From NCBI GenBank assembly GCA_963210315.1, contig OY723279.1:1302001-1366000 (forward strand): a stretch of 64,000 nucleotides of DNA. The letters run 5' to 3'. A program made the position numbers and the translations under genes. This document shows positions 1 to 9,984 of the stretch, piece after piece. The notes under the pieces are model-generated. The model did not search any database. It saw only the letters and a list, made by a program, of their open reading frames with translations, and was not told the DNA's origin. The DNA comes from Rhynchopus euleeides (Eukaryota > Euglenozoa > Diplonemea > Diplonemida > Diplonemidae). Every line of letters starts with the position of its first letter. The first letter of the stretch is position 1.

Positions 1-1
1 G

Positions 2-1114
2 TCCCGCCCGCTGGAGGAGGGGCAGCAGCGGGGGCGCGTGACCTTCTTCTCCCCTGCACGGAAGTACGGGCTCGTGATCGTGATGCCGTCCGGGAAGAAG
101 TCGAAGTCGGCAGCACGCGAGGAGAGCAAGACGGTCTACGTCCCCCTCTCCGCCATCGACGGGGGCTCGCTGATCAAGGGGGAGATTGTGCTCATCAAGT
201 CTGCCGACAAGGGGCACAAGTCGGGGCGCGAGGTCGCCACCGAGGTGAAGGGGTACGGGCTGCGCGAGAAGGGCAAGCTGTCGGGCACCGTCGAGATGTG
301 GAGCTCCGAGGGCTCCTTCGGGTTCATCAAGAGCGACGGGCAGACCTACTTCGCGAAGTTCCCCCTCGAGGCGAAGACCGCCAAGGAGGGCGAGTCGAAG
401 GAGACCGCCCTCCACCACATGCTGGCCCTGCGCACCGGGGAGACCGTCACATTCGACGCTGTCGACCGCGGCGGGAAGAAGCAGCACGCCGTCAACATCG
501 GCGGCGAGGGCGTCACCACCGAGGAGGACCTCCTCTCCCGCCCTGCGGCCTACGCCAGCGGTGCCGACTTCGGGTCCTACTTCAGCGGGCACGGCAGGGG
601 TGCTGTGGGGGGGTACGGCCGCATCTCAGCCAGGGCAGGCGCCGCAGGGAGCTACCCCGCCCCACACAGCTACACGCCGCCGACTGCGAGCTTCGGGCGG
701 GGCAACATCATCGGGGCGAAGGGCGTGGGCAAGGGCGCAAAGGGTGCGAAGGGCGTCCCGACTGCGGTCCCCCGCAGCCGCTACGAGAACACCGCCCCGA
801 TTGGGCGTGGCGAGGGCCTCCCTGTGGGGCGCGGTGAGGGCCTGCCTGCGGGGCGTGGCGATGCGCTGATCGGGCGCGGCGCCCCGCCGACCACCACCCG
901 CAGCCTGACGACCCCTGCAGCCTCTGCCGCGACCTTCGGCCGTGGCGCCCCCGTCGGCAAGGGCGGCGGCAAGGCCCCCCGCGGCACCGCCCCCTTCCCC
1001 GCAGGCCGCGGCAACCTGCCGGCCGGCCGTGGCGACAACCTCCCCGTCGGGCGCGGCGACGGGCTGCCCTTCGGGCGTGGTGCCCCTGTCGGTGCAGGGC
1101 GTGGGTACTACTGA
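2..1114 (+). CDS. Multi-cold-shock-domain/SAM RNA-binding protein, 3' part (cut by window edge)
   Basis: This is the C-terminal 370 codons of the gene seen complete at 6945-8738; the reading frame is open from base 2. It keeps the third and fourth cold-shock-like domains and the Gly/Arg-rich tail with GRGEGLPVGRG-type repeats. The N-terminal two cold-shock domains and the SAM domain lie left of the window. It is not a truncated gene; only the window cuts it. Confidence 0.9.
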   Translation, partial: SRPLEEGQQRGRVTFFSPARKYGLVIVMPSGKKSKSAAREESKTVYVPLSAIDGGSLIKGEIVLIKSADKGHKSGREVATEVKGYGLREKGKLSGTVEMWSSEGSFGFIKSDGQTYFAKFPLEAKTAKEGESKETALHHMLALRTGETVTFDAVDRGGKKQHAVNIGGEGVTTEEDLLSRPAAYASGADFGSYFSGHGRGAVGGYGRISARAGAAGSYPAPHSYTPPTASFGRGNIIGAKGVGKGAKGAKGVPTAVPRSRYENTAPIGRGEGLPVGRGEGLPAGRGDALIGRGAPPTTTRSLTTPAASAATFGRGAPVGKGGGKAPRGTAPFPAGRGNLPAGRGDNLPVGRGDGLPFGRGAPVGAGRGYY

Positions 1115-1529
1115 TGCGGGCAGACAGCGCAACGTTGGGTGCCAAGGGGCAGGGTGGGCACAGCCCATCATGAAACCCCTTCAGGCGCCCGGAGGCGGTT
1201 ACCGCACGCGACGCTGTAGGGGCGGTTCTGATGGTATGTTGAAATTTTTGGTATTTGTACGTTTTTAGGGGGGCTTATGACCCCCCCTACCCCCCCCCCC
1301 CCTTTGCCCCAGCAGCATTTATATTTGAACTTACCGCCACCCTCCCTCACCCCCTCTCACCCCTGCTGATCGATCATATATGCTCGGGCAGCTTTGGGTC
1401 CGGAGAGATTATCCCTGGGGTCCGAAGGGGCGTGGGGGGGAGCGGGAGTGAACCCCTATCCAAACATGGCTCTGCTGGGGTATTTTTTTTAGAATCAAAA
1501 AAAATATGTAGCCTCATGCAATGAAGGAG

Positions 1530-1698
1530 GAAATGGAACACGGAGAAAGCAGGTCATTCGAGTTTACGGCACGCGTAGTGCCGTAATTGCAGAGCCACAT
1601 CTCACCTCATCACAGGTCGAGGTGTGTGCGTTTCACCACAACCTCTCCCCTCCCCATTCCCCCGTGTTGAGTGACATGTGTCGATAGTGTTCCATTTC
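1530..1698. mobile_element. Short TIR element, family 1 (copy 1)
   Basis: 169 bp bounded by 12-bp perfect inverted repeats, gaaatggaacac and gtgttccatttc. The interior, including gcagagccacatctcacctc and a segment with caccacaacctctcccctcc, recurs at 9154-9322, 43733-43875 and 47249-47429. About 20 bp left of the left repeat (cctcatgcaatgaaggag) is also shared, so the true left end may lie further out. There is no reading frame for a transposase, so it is a MITE-like or fold-back sequence. Confidence 0.7.
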
Positions 1699-1749
1699 GC
1701 TTGTGTGTAGGGGGGGAGAAGGTGTTGCCTTGTCGGGGCTCAGGGTCTC

Positions 1750-1893
1750 AGCTCAGCTCAACTCGCCTGTGCTCCGCACAGGCGGGGGGGGGGGGGGGGG
1801 GCGGGAGGGGGTGGTGTGGGGCCGTCTGTCGTCTCACACAGAAGCCAAAACCGAAGAGGGGAGAGGGGGGGGGGAGTTTGGCAGCGACACCTT
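1750..1893 (+). repeat. SINE-like dispersed element (copy in unit 1)
   Basis: A diverged member of the family with a conserved left part (tgctccgcaca) and a right end resembling tggcagcgacacctttatt. It is interrupted by an 18-G run. See the related copies near 6466, 16705, 23372, 30080, 45124, 49250, 58580 and 62880. Confidence 0.45.
1784..1801 (+). repeat. Homopolymer run of 18 G
   Basis: Uninterrupted G run, present at identical length 7624 bp downstream (9408-9425). Confidence 0.95.
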
Positions 1894-2329
1894 TATTCCC
1901 AACACACGGCAAGTTGTCATCACACAAGGGGGGGAGGGGGGTGGTGGGAAATGGCTTTTGGGGCCTTCGCTCTGTGTCAAAACATGAGTCTTGTCTCCTC
2001 TGATGTGAGGCGACGCACCTTTTCTGCACTTCTCAGCGAAGACCCCCCCTCCCCCTTTTTGTCTTGAGCTTACCTCGCACCCTTTTCTCCCCTTTTGTGT
2101 CGAATTAACATAGAACCTGCTGCGCGAGCACCACCAAAATCAGCCACAGCACGGCAGGATGCGCGCAGGCACCGGATCCCCCCCCCCCCCCCCTCCCCGA
2201 AGGTACAGCAAAAAAACCCCCACCCTCCCTCACACCCACAGGGGCCTTTTTCCGGTTTGTGTCAAAAAAGGGGGGGGGGGTTGTCAAAAGAAGCTGTGCC
2301 GTCTCCCGCCTATTTCGTGGGACGGAGTG

Positions 2330-2360
<31 letters not shown>

Positions 2361-2436
2361 CCCTCTTGGCGGCAGCCTCCGGCCACCGTTCACCCATGCT
2401 GGGTAACACCCTTCTTCTTCTTCTTCTTCTTCTTCC
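2330..2436 (+). repeat. Two microsatellites: (TC)n at 2330-2358 and (CTT)n at 2410-2436
   Basis: A pure CT dinucleotide tract and a pure CTT trinucleotide tract are separated by about 50 bp of unique sequence. Both occur at the same length at +7624. Confidence 0.95.
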
Positions 2437-3107
2437 TCTCCCTCCCCCACCACCACCCATACCGGCCCGTAGATGGTAGAGTGTTATGTAGAAGTGGCGC
2501 AGGGATGTGATGTGAGTTGTTGTGTGAATGCAGTGGGTGTGCTGCATCAGAGAGCTTTCGCTCAGTGTGGGCCCAGCCTCTGCTCGAGCAAAGACAAGCC
2601 AAGTATATCAGGAATTTCCGGGAAATCGATTCCTGATGCGATGCGTGTTGAAACAACGTCTGAAGCTCTGCTCGATGCACCCTGCTGCAGAGCATGACAA
2701 CGATTGTGCGGCGTGTCTCTCGAAACCCCTCAGATGCAGAAGAGATCCAGGCCCAGGGTTGGCTCGACCCTCGGCGGGGTGTCGCAGGTGCGGCAGTGGG
2801 TGGGTGGAGGGGGGGGGATATGCTCAACCGTATGCCAGAGAAGCATTGCCTTCGCTGGAGTGTGCACGTTGGGAAGCCTGAGAAAATGGCGGAGGAAAAT
2901 AACCCGTTTAACACTCGCAATATGGCAAGACCTGCCCGCATCGCATCGCAGTGGCAGCTGCGTGTGTATCTGCGGCGTTGGGATGCCTCTGGTGAGAAAG
3001 TAGAGAATGAAAAAAAATTGAAACAAAAAAAAACCACGTTGTGTCGTCCTGGTCGCCTTGTTAATCGGGTCGGCAGTCGGTAGATGCATGCCCCGCTACG
3101 CTAACAC

Positions 3108-3163
3108 CCCGCCCCACCCCCTCCCCCTCCCCCCCCGACCCCCCACGCTTGGCGCCACCACAG
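3108..3163 (+). promoter_or_regulatory. C-rich pyrimidine tract ending in AG upstream of the SAM gene
   Basis: A tract of almost pure C and T is followed by ggcgccaccacag, 175 bp before the ATG at 3338. The layout matches a splice acceptor for a 5' UTR intron or for spliced-leader addition. The sequence cannot separate these options. The same tract is at 10732-10787. Confidence 0.35.
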
Positions 3164-3337
3164 CGGCCCCTGCTTGTTTGACACACACCACCCTCTCGCC
3201 TTCTCGCCTCCGCCCTTCTACCCACCTCCACGACCCAACACAGCAACCCACACAGAACCCCCTTACACAGACTACACATACACCCGTCTCTCATCACTTC
3301 ACACCTCTTGTCGCCAACCCTTCTCTTTCTGTCTTTC

Positions 3338-5743
3338 ATGTCTGACGGGGGTGACGGGGGGGAGGGGGAAGTCGAATGTGTGCATCTGCCATACCACGAC
3401 AGGCCGATCAGTAGCTGGAGTGTTCAGGATGTCTGCGTCAAGTTCCGGAAGGAGGCGTGGATGACGGAGTCCCTCCTCGCACTCTTCGCGTCGAACAGCG
3501 TCGACGGGAGCTGCCTTCTGGAGCTCACCCTCGACGACCTGCAGTACGACTTCTACATCAACAGGAAGGCGGATGCCGAGGCCATCCTCGCCAACATCGC
3601 AGCCTTCGCCGCAGCACACCCCGCCAACCCCGAAGCACCCGCAACACCTCTACCCTGCCAACCCTCCGACACCCAGGAGCCAGACCAGGGCGACACACCA
3701 CATCACACCCCGCCAGCTGCAGCGCAGCACGGCTGTTCCCCTCCTGCAACACCAGAGGAAAAGCCTTGCACAACACCTCCAGCTGAGGCAGATGCTGGCA
3801 AGGCAGAGCACCGGGCTGCCGGAGTGGAGGAGGAGGAGGAGGAAGAAGAGGAGGCTGTCGATCCGGGGTGCGGTGTGGAGGCGGGTCTGGCGGGGGCCTG
3901 GCCCGGAGAGGCCTGCCGCTACGCCGTCCCCCGAGCCTATCTCGCGGGGGTTTGCGGCGGGGGGGGTAGGCGTGCCTCCAAACCCCGAAGCTCCGAACAG
4001 CCCACCCCCACCGCCACCCCCGCCGCCGCCGACACCCCACCGCCACCTCAGACAGGTGCTGCAGACACGCCACTCCTCCCTTCAGAGAGGACCACACTCC
4101 CGTGGCACTCCTTTGTCCACATCCAGCTCTCCCGAGCTGAGGCATCCGGGGACCCTCCAGAAGCGCTCTCCAACTGGGTCTCCTGCGGACACCCCCCGCC
4201 GCTGCCTCCGGTGGGGGGCTGTGGAGGAGGAGGAGGTGGAGGTGGCGGTGGCGATGCCACAACCTCTTCCCCCTCCGCCCCCCTCTCCCCCGCGGGTTTG
4301 CCACGCAGCACCTCCGCAGGGGCTCCTGTGCTGCTCAACGAGCTCCGCTCCCGCAGGAGGAGGTATAAGCTAGAGGCAAAGCGACGGGAGTGGATGCGGG
4401 TTCACGGCGTTCTTGACAGCGCCGTGCAGCAGGCGTCCTGCGTCCTGCCTGTTGCCCCCACCGGGTGTGGCGTCTCCCCCACAAGCTGCGGCATCCTCGA
4501 GTTGGCGACGCGCCGCGAGAGGCTGGAGCGCCTCCACCGGAGGTGGTCCTCCGCACTCGAGTCGTCCGCAGTCCCCTTCGCGGTTGTCCTCAACGCCTTC
4601 TCCGGGTTCTTCTACTGGGCGGCAGAGGGGCGGCAGCGACACAGCGGGGCACCCCAGCACACCCACACCCCGCCAGAGCAGGCAGCGGCAGCACCCCCTG
4701 CTGTGCCTGCCCTGCGGGACCCGGAGGGACACTCCGATGCCGTGGAGGTGGACTGCTGCGGGGGTGTTGCGTGTGAGGCATTCAGGGAGTACGCGTTGGG
4801 TGTGACGCAGCTGCTCCCGACTGCGGAGTTCGACCACCTCATCCGGGACGTGACGGACCGGGTGGTGGTGTCGCGGGAGGAGGCGTACCGCGACAGGCAG
4901 AGCCGGCTGCTGTTCGCCTCACTATTCAGCAAGTGGGATTACCTCGAGGTGGGTTGGATAGACGCAGCCCTGCTGCACGGCGTGCTGACGGAGTGCAACG
5001 CCAGCCAGCTGCAGGGGGATCTCCTTCTCCGTGTGACGCCAGAGGTTTCCCGTCTGCGCCGAGGGGGGAAGGTGCGGGTGGCCGGGTTTGTGAGGGCCAT
5101 GCGCAGCGCAACCTTGCACCTAGGGGATGCCCAGTTCGACCAGATCCACTTCAAGCTGGGATGCATCTTCGAAAGGGCGAGGGACAGGCAGATCGAGTTG
5201 GACCGGCAGAAGGTCGTCTCTGCAGGCGCTGCCCTTTCAGAGCACAACACGATTGACCCGCTGCGGGTGACACGGAAGGAGGTGCGGGCTGCGGTGCTGC
5301 TGATGGGGCCGCGCAGCCCCGCGGTGTTCTTGGGGCCGGGGGCGAATCCCGCAGCTGCGATCGAGCCGTTTGCATTCGAGGAGGGAGTGGTGCTGCAGCA
5401 CAGCAGCGTGCACTGCGGGGTGACTGCCGAATCCACGTCTTGCAGGATGCAGAACAGCATGCGGCGCGGGTATTGGCACTACATCGTCATATCCGGAGGG
5501 TATGCAGGGTGCGACGCGTTCCTTCGTGCGACCGCGCTGCGTCTGGAGGGTGCTGCGGCCGGGATGGTGCACGCGAGGTTCCGGCTCTTCCTCAGCGTGC
5601 CGGAGAGGGGCGAGGAGCTCCCGAAGCTGCTGTCGCGCCGTGCGGTGGTCGTGTCGCGGCACACCCCGCCCGAGGGGGGTGTGGGGTGTGCGAGGTTCGT
5701 CATTCGCCCAGGGGTGCGAGAGCACGAGCTGACCTGGAGGTGA
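3338..5743 (+). CDS. SAM-domain protein, 801 aa, otherwise unrecognised (unit 1)
   Basis: The first ATG in the open frame (3338) begins with MSDGGDGG; the frame is open slightly upstream, but without another ATG. Residues about 24-88 form a sterile alpha motif domain (ISSWSVQDVCVKF through the LLELTLDDLQYDF helices), normally used for protein or RNA contacts. A long low-complexity middle follows: Pro/Thr/Ala-rich, a Glu run near residue 172 and a Gly run. Residues about 500-640 are helical, with LFASLFSKWDYLEVGWID somewhat like a degenerate EF-hand-type helix pair. The last 130 residues look beta-rich and match no family I know. No membrane segment or signal peptide is seen. The partner gene of the unit also carries a SAM domain. 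The function is unknown; a scaffold role is only a guess. Confidence 0.85.
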   Translation: MSDGGDGGEGEVECVHLPYHDRPISSWSVQDVCVKFRKEAWMTESLLALFASNSVDGSCLLELTLDDLQYDFYINRKADAEAILANIAAFAAAHPANPEAPATPLPCQPSDTQEPDQGDTPHHTPPAAAQHGCSPPATPEEKPCTTPPAEADAGKAEHRAAGVEEEEEEEEEAVDPGCGVEAGLAGAWPGEACRYAVPRAYLAGVCGGGGRRASKPRSSEQPTPTATPAAADTPPPPQTGAADTPLLPSERTTLPWHSFVHIQLSRAEASGDPPEALSNWVSCGHPPPLPPVGGCGGGGGGGGGGDATTSSPSAPLSPAGLPRSTSAGAPVLLNELRSRRRRYKLEAKRREWMRVHGVLDSAVQQASCVLPVAPTGCGVSPTSCGILELATRRERLERLHRRWSSALESSAVPFAVVLNAFSGFFYWAAEGRQRHSGAPQHTHTPPEQAAAAPPAVPALRDPEGHSDAVEVDCCGGVACEAFREYALGVTQLLPTAEFDHLIRDVTDRVVVSREEAYRDRQSRLLFASLFSKWDYLEVGWIDAALLHGVLTECNASQLQGDLLLRVTPEVSRLRRGGKVRVAGFVRAMRSATLHLGDAQFDQIHFKLGCIFERARDRQIELDRQKVVSAGAALSEHNTIDPLRVTRKEVRAAVLLMGPRSPAVFLGPGANPAAAIEPFAFEEGVVLQHSSVHCGVTAESTSCRMQNSMRRGYWHYIVISGGYAGCDAFLRATALRLEGAAAGMVHARFRLFLSVPERGEELPKLLSRRAVVVSRHTPPEGGVGCARFVIRPGVREHELTWR

Positions 5744-5892
5744 GGGCCTGTGGTGGGTGCAGGCCTGTGCGGTGGCCTTGTCAAGGGTTTTGACCAGGGG
5801 TGCAGGGCAAAATGGGGCCTGGTCAATATTGCCGCTGATGCCCGGAGGAGTCCAGCCGTGTGGGTTGGGGGTGGTGGTGGTGGTGGTGGTGT

Positions 5893-6040
5893 ACAACAGG
5901 GCCACACCTCCTTTGTATTCTCCGTGGCTGTCGCACCAGACGGGTCGAGGATCATCTCAGGGTCTGATGACAAGAACGTTTGTGTCTGGGATTCATCAAC
6001 AGGCAAGGGGTTGCAGAAGCTTGAAGGTGGCACTGAATCT
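5893..6040 (+). pseudogene. WD40 single-blade relic (unit 1)
   Basis: One frame reads as a textbook WD40 blade: a GH dipeptide, SVAVAPDGSRIISGSDD, then a VCVWDSSTGK closing strand. Similarity stops after about 50 residues and the flanks are non-coding, so a propeller cannot form. It sits just 150 bp after the SAM gene stop. It resembles blades of ordinary cytoplasmic WD40 proteins more than the secreted P module of region 3. It is probably a decayed fragment captured by the unit before amplification. Confidence 0.6.
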
Positions 6041-6465
6041 GCACACAGCTTGCCGGGTGGTTGCAAGAATTTCGCCGGTTGTGACGACACGACCCACACC
6101 TGTGCCACCTCTTGGCGTCTCGTGTCTGTGCTCGGCAGTGCTGCCGCCGTGCCTGCCCCGTTTTCCTGCAGAGGGCTCGACATCGTGACGCCACCCCAAT
6201 GCAGCTTGCTTGGTGGCGCACCTACTGTTCGGTAGTGCCCACACGGAGCGCTGCGCTTTCCGGCACCTGGTCTGCGTGTCCCAGATTCTGGCAGCGTGCC
6301 GCTTTACATGACTCCGGCACACACACCCGACCAGTGCGGCACTGGTGGACCGCTGAACCTCATTATACCACATACCGAGACGGCGCCATCCTGTTAGAGG
6401 TGTACGACGTGCGAGAGGGGCTCCCTCACGCTTGTTCGACAAACATGCACACCTGTGATCAAGCA

Positions 6466-6600
6466 AATGTCACTCCACCACAGCCAAACGTGCTCCGCAC
6501 ACCACTAGCCTCCCCCATCACAGGAGTTGAGACATTGCGTGTGGAAGCGTCGACGCATCACAAACAAAATACGAGTGACGAGCAGCCACTGAGTGTGTGT
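6466..6600 (+). repeat. SINE-like dispersed element
   Basis: Shares the left block (ccaaacgtgctccgcacacc) with the copy at 49263 and the core gtggaagcgtcgacgcatca, followed by caaacaaaatacgagtgacg, with the copy at 58580. The family is described at 30080-30200. A duplicate lies at 14090-14224. Confidence 0.6.
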
Positions 6601-6884
6601 CCCAAGTGTGGCCCTGCCAAGTGCCACCTTTCCAGGTGACGATTTCTTTGTTATTCATTCCTGTGTGTGGGGGGTATTGTTGTAATCGGTATCGTTCCAC
6701 GAGTTGTTCACCCGGTCGAATCGACACCCACGCCAGCACAGCAGCAGAGTGTACCTGGGTGGGCTCTGCAGAGAGCAGGACTGACGCTTGACAGCATGCC
6801 CCTCCCACCACCTCCCTGTTGAGGCAGGCCCTCTCGACTCTCGATGGTGCTGCTGCTTGCAAGAATGGCGGTGAGGGCTCACCG

Positions 6885-6922
6885 GCACACACCACACCCA
6901 CACCCACACCCACGCACATCAG
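6885..6922 (+). promoter_or_regulatory. CA-rich tract ending in AG upstream of the cold-shock gene
   Basis: Repeated ccacaccca units end in cgcacatcag, 22 bp before the ATG at 6945. This is a plausible trans- or cis-splice acceptor by position only. It recurs at 14509-14546. Confidence 0.3.
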
Positions 6923-6944
6923 CAGGCACGCCCCACACCTACAC

Positions 6945-8738
6945 ATGGCTGCGCAGATCGGGATCGTGACGCGGTGGGACAACGGGCGCTCCTTCGGGTT
7001 CGTCAAGCTGCGCAGCGACGAGAAGCGCGACCGCAAGGACGTGTATGTGTCCTCCTCGGTGCTGAACGGGGGCTCGCTGATCGAGGGCCGTGCCGTCGAG
7101 ATCGTGTACAAGGATGCGAACCACACGAGCGGGCGGCTTGTCGCGCAGAGCGTGACGGGGGAGGGCGTGCGGACGCGCGGGGAGGTGGAGGGCATCGTGG
7201 TGCGGTGGAACGACGAGAAGGGGTACGGGTTTGTGCGCGCCATTGCAGGGGAGCAGCTGGAGACCTTCTGCCACCGGGTGGACGTCGGGGAGGGGTCGCA
7301 GCTGAAGCTGGGCGGGGCTGTGTACTACGACGAGGTGGACAAGGGGCACGAGGCGGGGCTGAGCGCCGTCAACCTGACGGGCCCTGGAGTCATCAAGGAG
7401 GGGTCGTCCATCACCAGCCACTTCTACGACCTGGGCATCGACATCGACGAGGAGTTCCTCGTGGAGCTGTCGGAGCAGGGCGTCAACTCCCTGTCGGACC
7501 TGCTGCACTGCAGCTACTACGACCTCACGGCGCTCGGCTTCGGGGAGGCTGCCGCACACCGGATCGGGGAGTCCAGCCAGCACCTGGCGCGCCTGGGGTA
7601 CCACGGGAAGACACACCAGACCTCGTCCCGCCCGCTGGAGGAGGGGCAGCAGCGGGGGCGCGTGACCTTCTTCTCCCCTGCACGGAAGTACGGGCTCGTG
7701 ATCGTGATGCCGTCCGGGAAGAAGTCGAAGTCGGCAGCACGCGAGGAGAGCAAGACGGTCTACGTCCCCCTCTCCGCCATCGACGGGGGCTCGCTGATCA
7801 AGGGGGAGATTGTGCTCATCAAGTCTGCCGACAAGGGGCACAAGTCGGGGCGCGAGGTCGCCACCGAGGTGAAGGGGTACGGGCTGCGCGAGAAGGGCAA
7901 GCTGTCGGGCACCGTCGAGATGTGGAGCTCCGAGGGCTCCTTCGGGTTCATCAAGAGCGACGGGCAGACCTACTTCGCGAAGTTCCCCCTCGAGGCGAAG
8001 ACCGCCAAGGAGGGCGAGTCGAAGGAGACCGCCCTCCACCACATGCTGGCCCTGCGCACCGGGGAGACCGTCACATTCGACGCTGTCGACCGCGGCGGGA
8101 AGAAGCAGCACGCCGTCAACATCGGCGGCGAGGGCGTCACCACCGAGGAGGACCTCCTCTCCCGCCCTGCGGCCTACGCCAGCGGTGCCGACTTCGGGTC
8201 CTACTTCAGCGGGCACGGCAGGGGTGCTGTGGGGGGGTACGGCCGCATCTCAGCCAGGGCAGGCGCCGCAGGGAGCTACCCCGCCCCACACAGCTACACG
8301 CCGCCGACTGCGAGCTTCGGGCGGGGCAACATCATCGGGGCGAAGGGCGTGGGCAAGGGCGCAAAGGGTGCGAAGGGCGTCCCGACTGCGGTCCCCCGCA
8401 GCCGCTACGAGAACACCGCCCCGATTGGGCGTGGCGAGGGCCTCCCTGTGGGGCGCGGTGAGGGCCTGCCTGCGGGGCGTGGCGATGCGCTGATCGGGCG
8501 CGGCGCCCCGCCGACCACCACCCGCAGCCTGACGACCCCTGCAGCCTCTGCCGCGACCTTCGGCCGTGGCGCCCCCGTCGGCAAGGGCGGCGGCAAGGCC
8601 CCCCGCGGCACCGCCCCCTTCCCCGCAGGCCGCGGCAACCTGCCGGCCGGCCGTGGCGACAACCTCCCCGTCGGGCGCGGCGACGGGCTGCCCTTCGGGC
8701 GTGGTGCCCCTGTCGGTGCAGGGCGTGGGTACTACTGA
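6945..8738 (+). CDS. Multi-cold-shock-domain/SAM/RG-rich RNA-binding protein, 597 aa (unit 1-2)
   Basis: The start is the first ATG (MAAQIGIVTRWDNG); the longer open frame upstream has no ATG. Four cold-shock-like OB folds occur at about residues 5-77, 80-150, 237-315 and 319-400. RNP1-like aromatic motifs are visible in the first (RSFGFV), second (KGYGFV) and fourth (GSFGFI); the third has degenerate KYGLVI. A SAM-like helical domain lies at about 159-216 (YDLGIDIDEEFLVEL to YYDLTALGFG). The tail from about 420 is Gly/Arg-rich with repeated LPxGRGxG, an RG-box type usual in RNA-binding proteins and a target of arginine methylation. Expected to bind single-stranded RNA and self-associate through SAM; the target is unknown. 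The start codon lies inside the 7624-bp unit, so each unit can express a full protein. Confidence 0.92.
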   Translation: MAAQIGIVTRWDNGRSFGFVKLRSDEKRDRKDVYVSSSVLNGGSLIEGRAVEIVYKDANHTSGRLVAQSVTGEGVRTRGEVEGIVVRWNDEKGYGFVRAIAGEQLETFCHRVDVGEGSQLKLGGAVYYDEVDKGHEAGLSAVNLTGPGVIKEGSSITSHFYDLGIDIDEEFLVELSEQGVNSLSDLLHCSYYDLTALGFGEAAAHRIGESSQHLARLGYHGKTHQTSSRPLEEGQQRGRVTFFSPARKYGLVIVMPSGKKSKSAAREESKTVYVPLSAIDGGSLIKGEIVLIKSADKGHKSGREVATEVKGYGLREKGKLSGTVEMWSSEGSFGFIKSDGQTYFAKFPLEAKTAKEGESKETALHHMLALRTGETVTFDAVDRGGKKQHAVNIGGEGVTTEEDLLSRPAAYASGADFGSYFSGHGRGAVGGYGRISARAGAAGSYPAPHSYTPPTASFGRGNIIGAKGVGKGAKGAKGVPTAVPRSRYENTAPIGRGEGLPVGRGEGLPAGRGDALIGRGAPPTTTRSLTTPAASAATFGRGAPVGKGGGKAPRGTAPFPAGRGNLPAGRGDNLPVGRGDGLPFGRGAPVGAGRGYY

Positions 8739-9953
8739 TGCGGGCAGACAGCGCAACGTTGGGTGCCAAGGGGCAGGGTGGGCACAGCCCATCATGAAAC
8801 CCCTTCAGGCGCCCGGAGGCGGTTACCGCACGCGACGCTGTAGGGGCGGTTCTGATGGTATGTTGAAATTTTTGGTATTTGTACGTTTTTAGGGGGGCTT
8901 ATGACCCCCCCTACCCCCCCCCCCCCTTTGCCCCAGCAGCATTTATATTTGAACTTACCGCCACCCTCCCTCACCCCCTCTCACCCCTGCTGATCGATCA
9001 TATATGCTCGGGCAGCTTTGGGTCCGGAGAGATTATCCCTGGGGTCCGAAGGGGCGTGGGGGGGAGCGGGAGTGAACCCCTATCCAAACATGGCTCTGCT
9101 GGGGTATTTTTTTTAGAATCAAAAAAAATATGTAGCCTCATGCAATGAAGGAGGAAATGGAACACGGAGAAAGCAGGTCATTCGAGTTTACGGCACGCGT
9201 AGTGCCGTAATTGCAGAGCCACATCTCACCTCATCACAGGTCGAGGTGTGTGCGTTTCACCACAACCTCTCCCCTCCCCATTCCCCCGTGTTGAGTGACA
9301 TGTGTCGATAGTGTTCCATTTCGCTTGTGTGTAGGGGGGGAGAAGGTGTTGCCTTGTCGGGGCTCAGGGTCTCAGCTCAGCTCAACTCGCCTGTGCTCCG
9401 CACAGGCGGGGGGGGGGGGGGGGGGCGGGAGGGGGTGGTGTGGGGCCGTCTGTCGTCTCACACAGAAGCCAAAACCGAAGAGGGGAGAGGGGGGGGGGAG
9501 TTTGGCAGCGACACCTTTATTCCCAACACACGGCAAGTTGTCATCACACAAGGGGGGGAGGGGGGTGGTGGGAAATGGCTTTTGGGGCCTTCGCTCTGTG
9601 TCAAAACATGAGTCTTGTCTCCTCTGATGTGAGGCGACGCACCTTTTCTGCACTTCTCAGCGAAGACCCCCCCTCCCCCTTTTTGTCTTGAGCTTACCTC
9701 GCACCCTTTTCTCCCCTTTTGTGTCGAATTAACATAGAACCTGCTGCGCGAGCACCACCAAAATCAGCCACAGCACGGCAGGATGCGCGCAGGCACCGGA
9801 TCCCCCCCCCCCCCCCCTCCCCGAAGGTACAGCAAAAAAACCCCCACCCTCCCTCACACCCACAGGGGCCTTTTTCCGGTTTGTGTCAAAAAAGGGGGGG
9901 GGGGTTGTCAAAAGAAGCTGTGCCGTCTCCCGCCTATTTCGTGGGACGGAGTG

Positions 9954-9984
<31 letters not shown>

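Larger units (their letters stand above)
1115..3337. other. Intergenic region of the tandem unit (first copy)
   Basis: No credible coding frame. It contains a short inverted-repeat element (1530-1698), a member of the dispersed SINE-like family (about 1750-1893), an 18-G run (1784-1801), a CT and a CTT microsatellite, and C-rich tracts before the next gene. Small open frames here are unsupported by any recognisable protein sequence. Confidence 0.7.
5744..6944. other. Intergenic region of the tandem unit between the SAM gene and the cold-shock gene (copy 1)
   Basis: Holds a GGT microsatellite around 5872-5890, a WD40 single-blade relic (5893-6040), a SINE-like element (6466-6600) and CA-rich sequence before the next start codon. 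No intact gene is visible. Confidence 0.7.

Noticed and set aside
6939-8216. 425-codon minus-strand frame and a 495-codon plus-strand frame over the cold-shock gene
   Set aside because: Products are Arg/Leu/Gly-rich without any domain; they reflect GC-biased third positions of the real gene.
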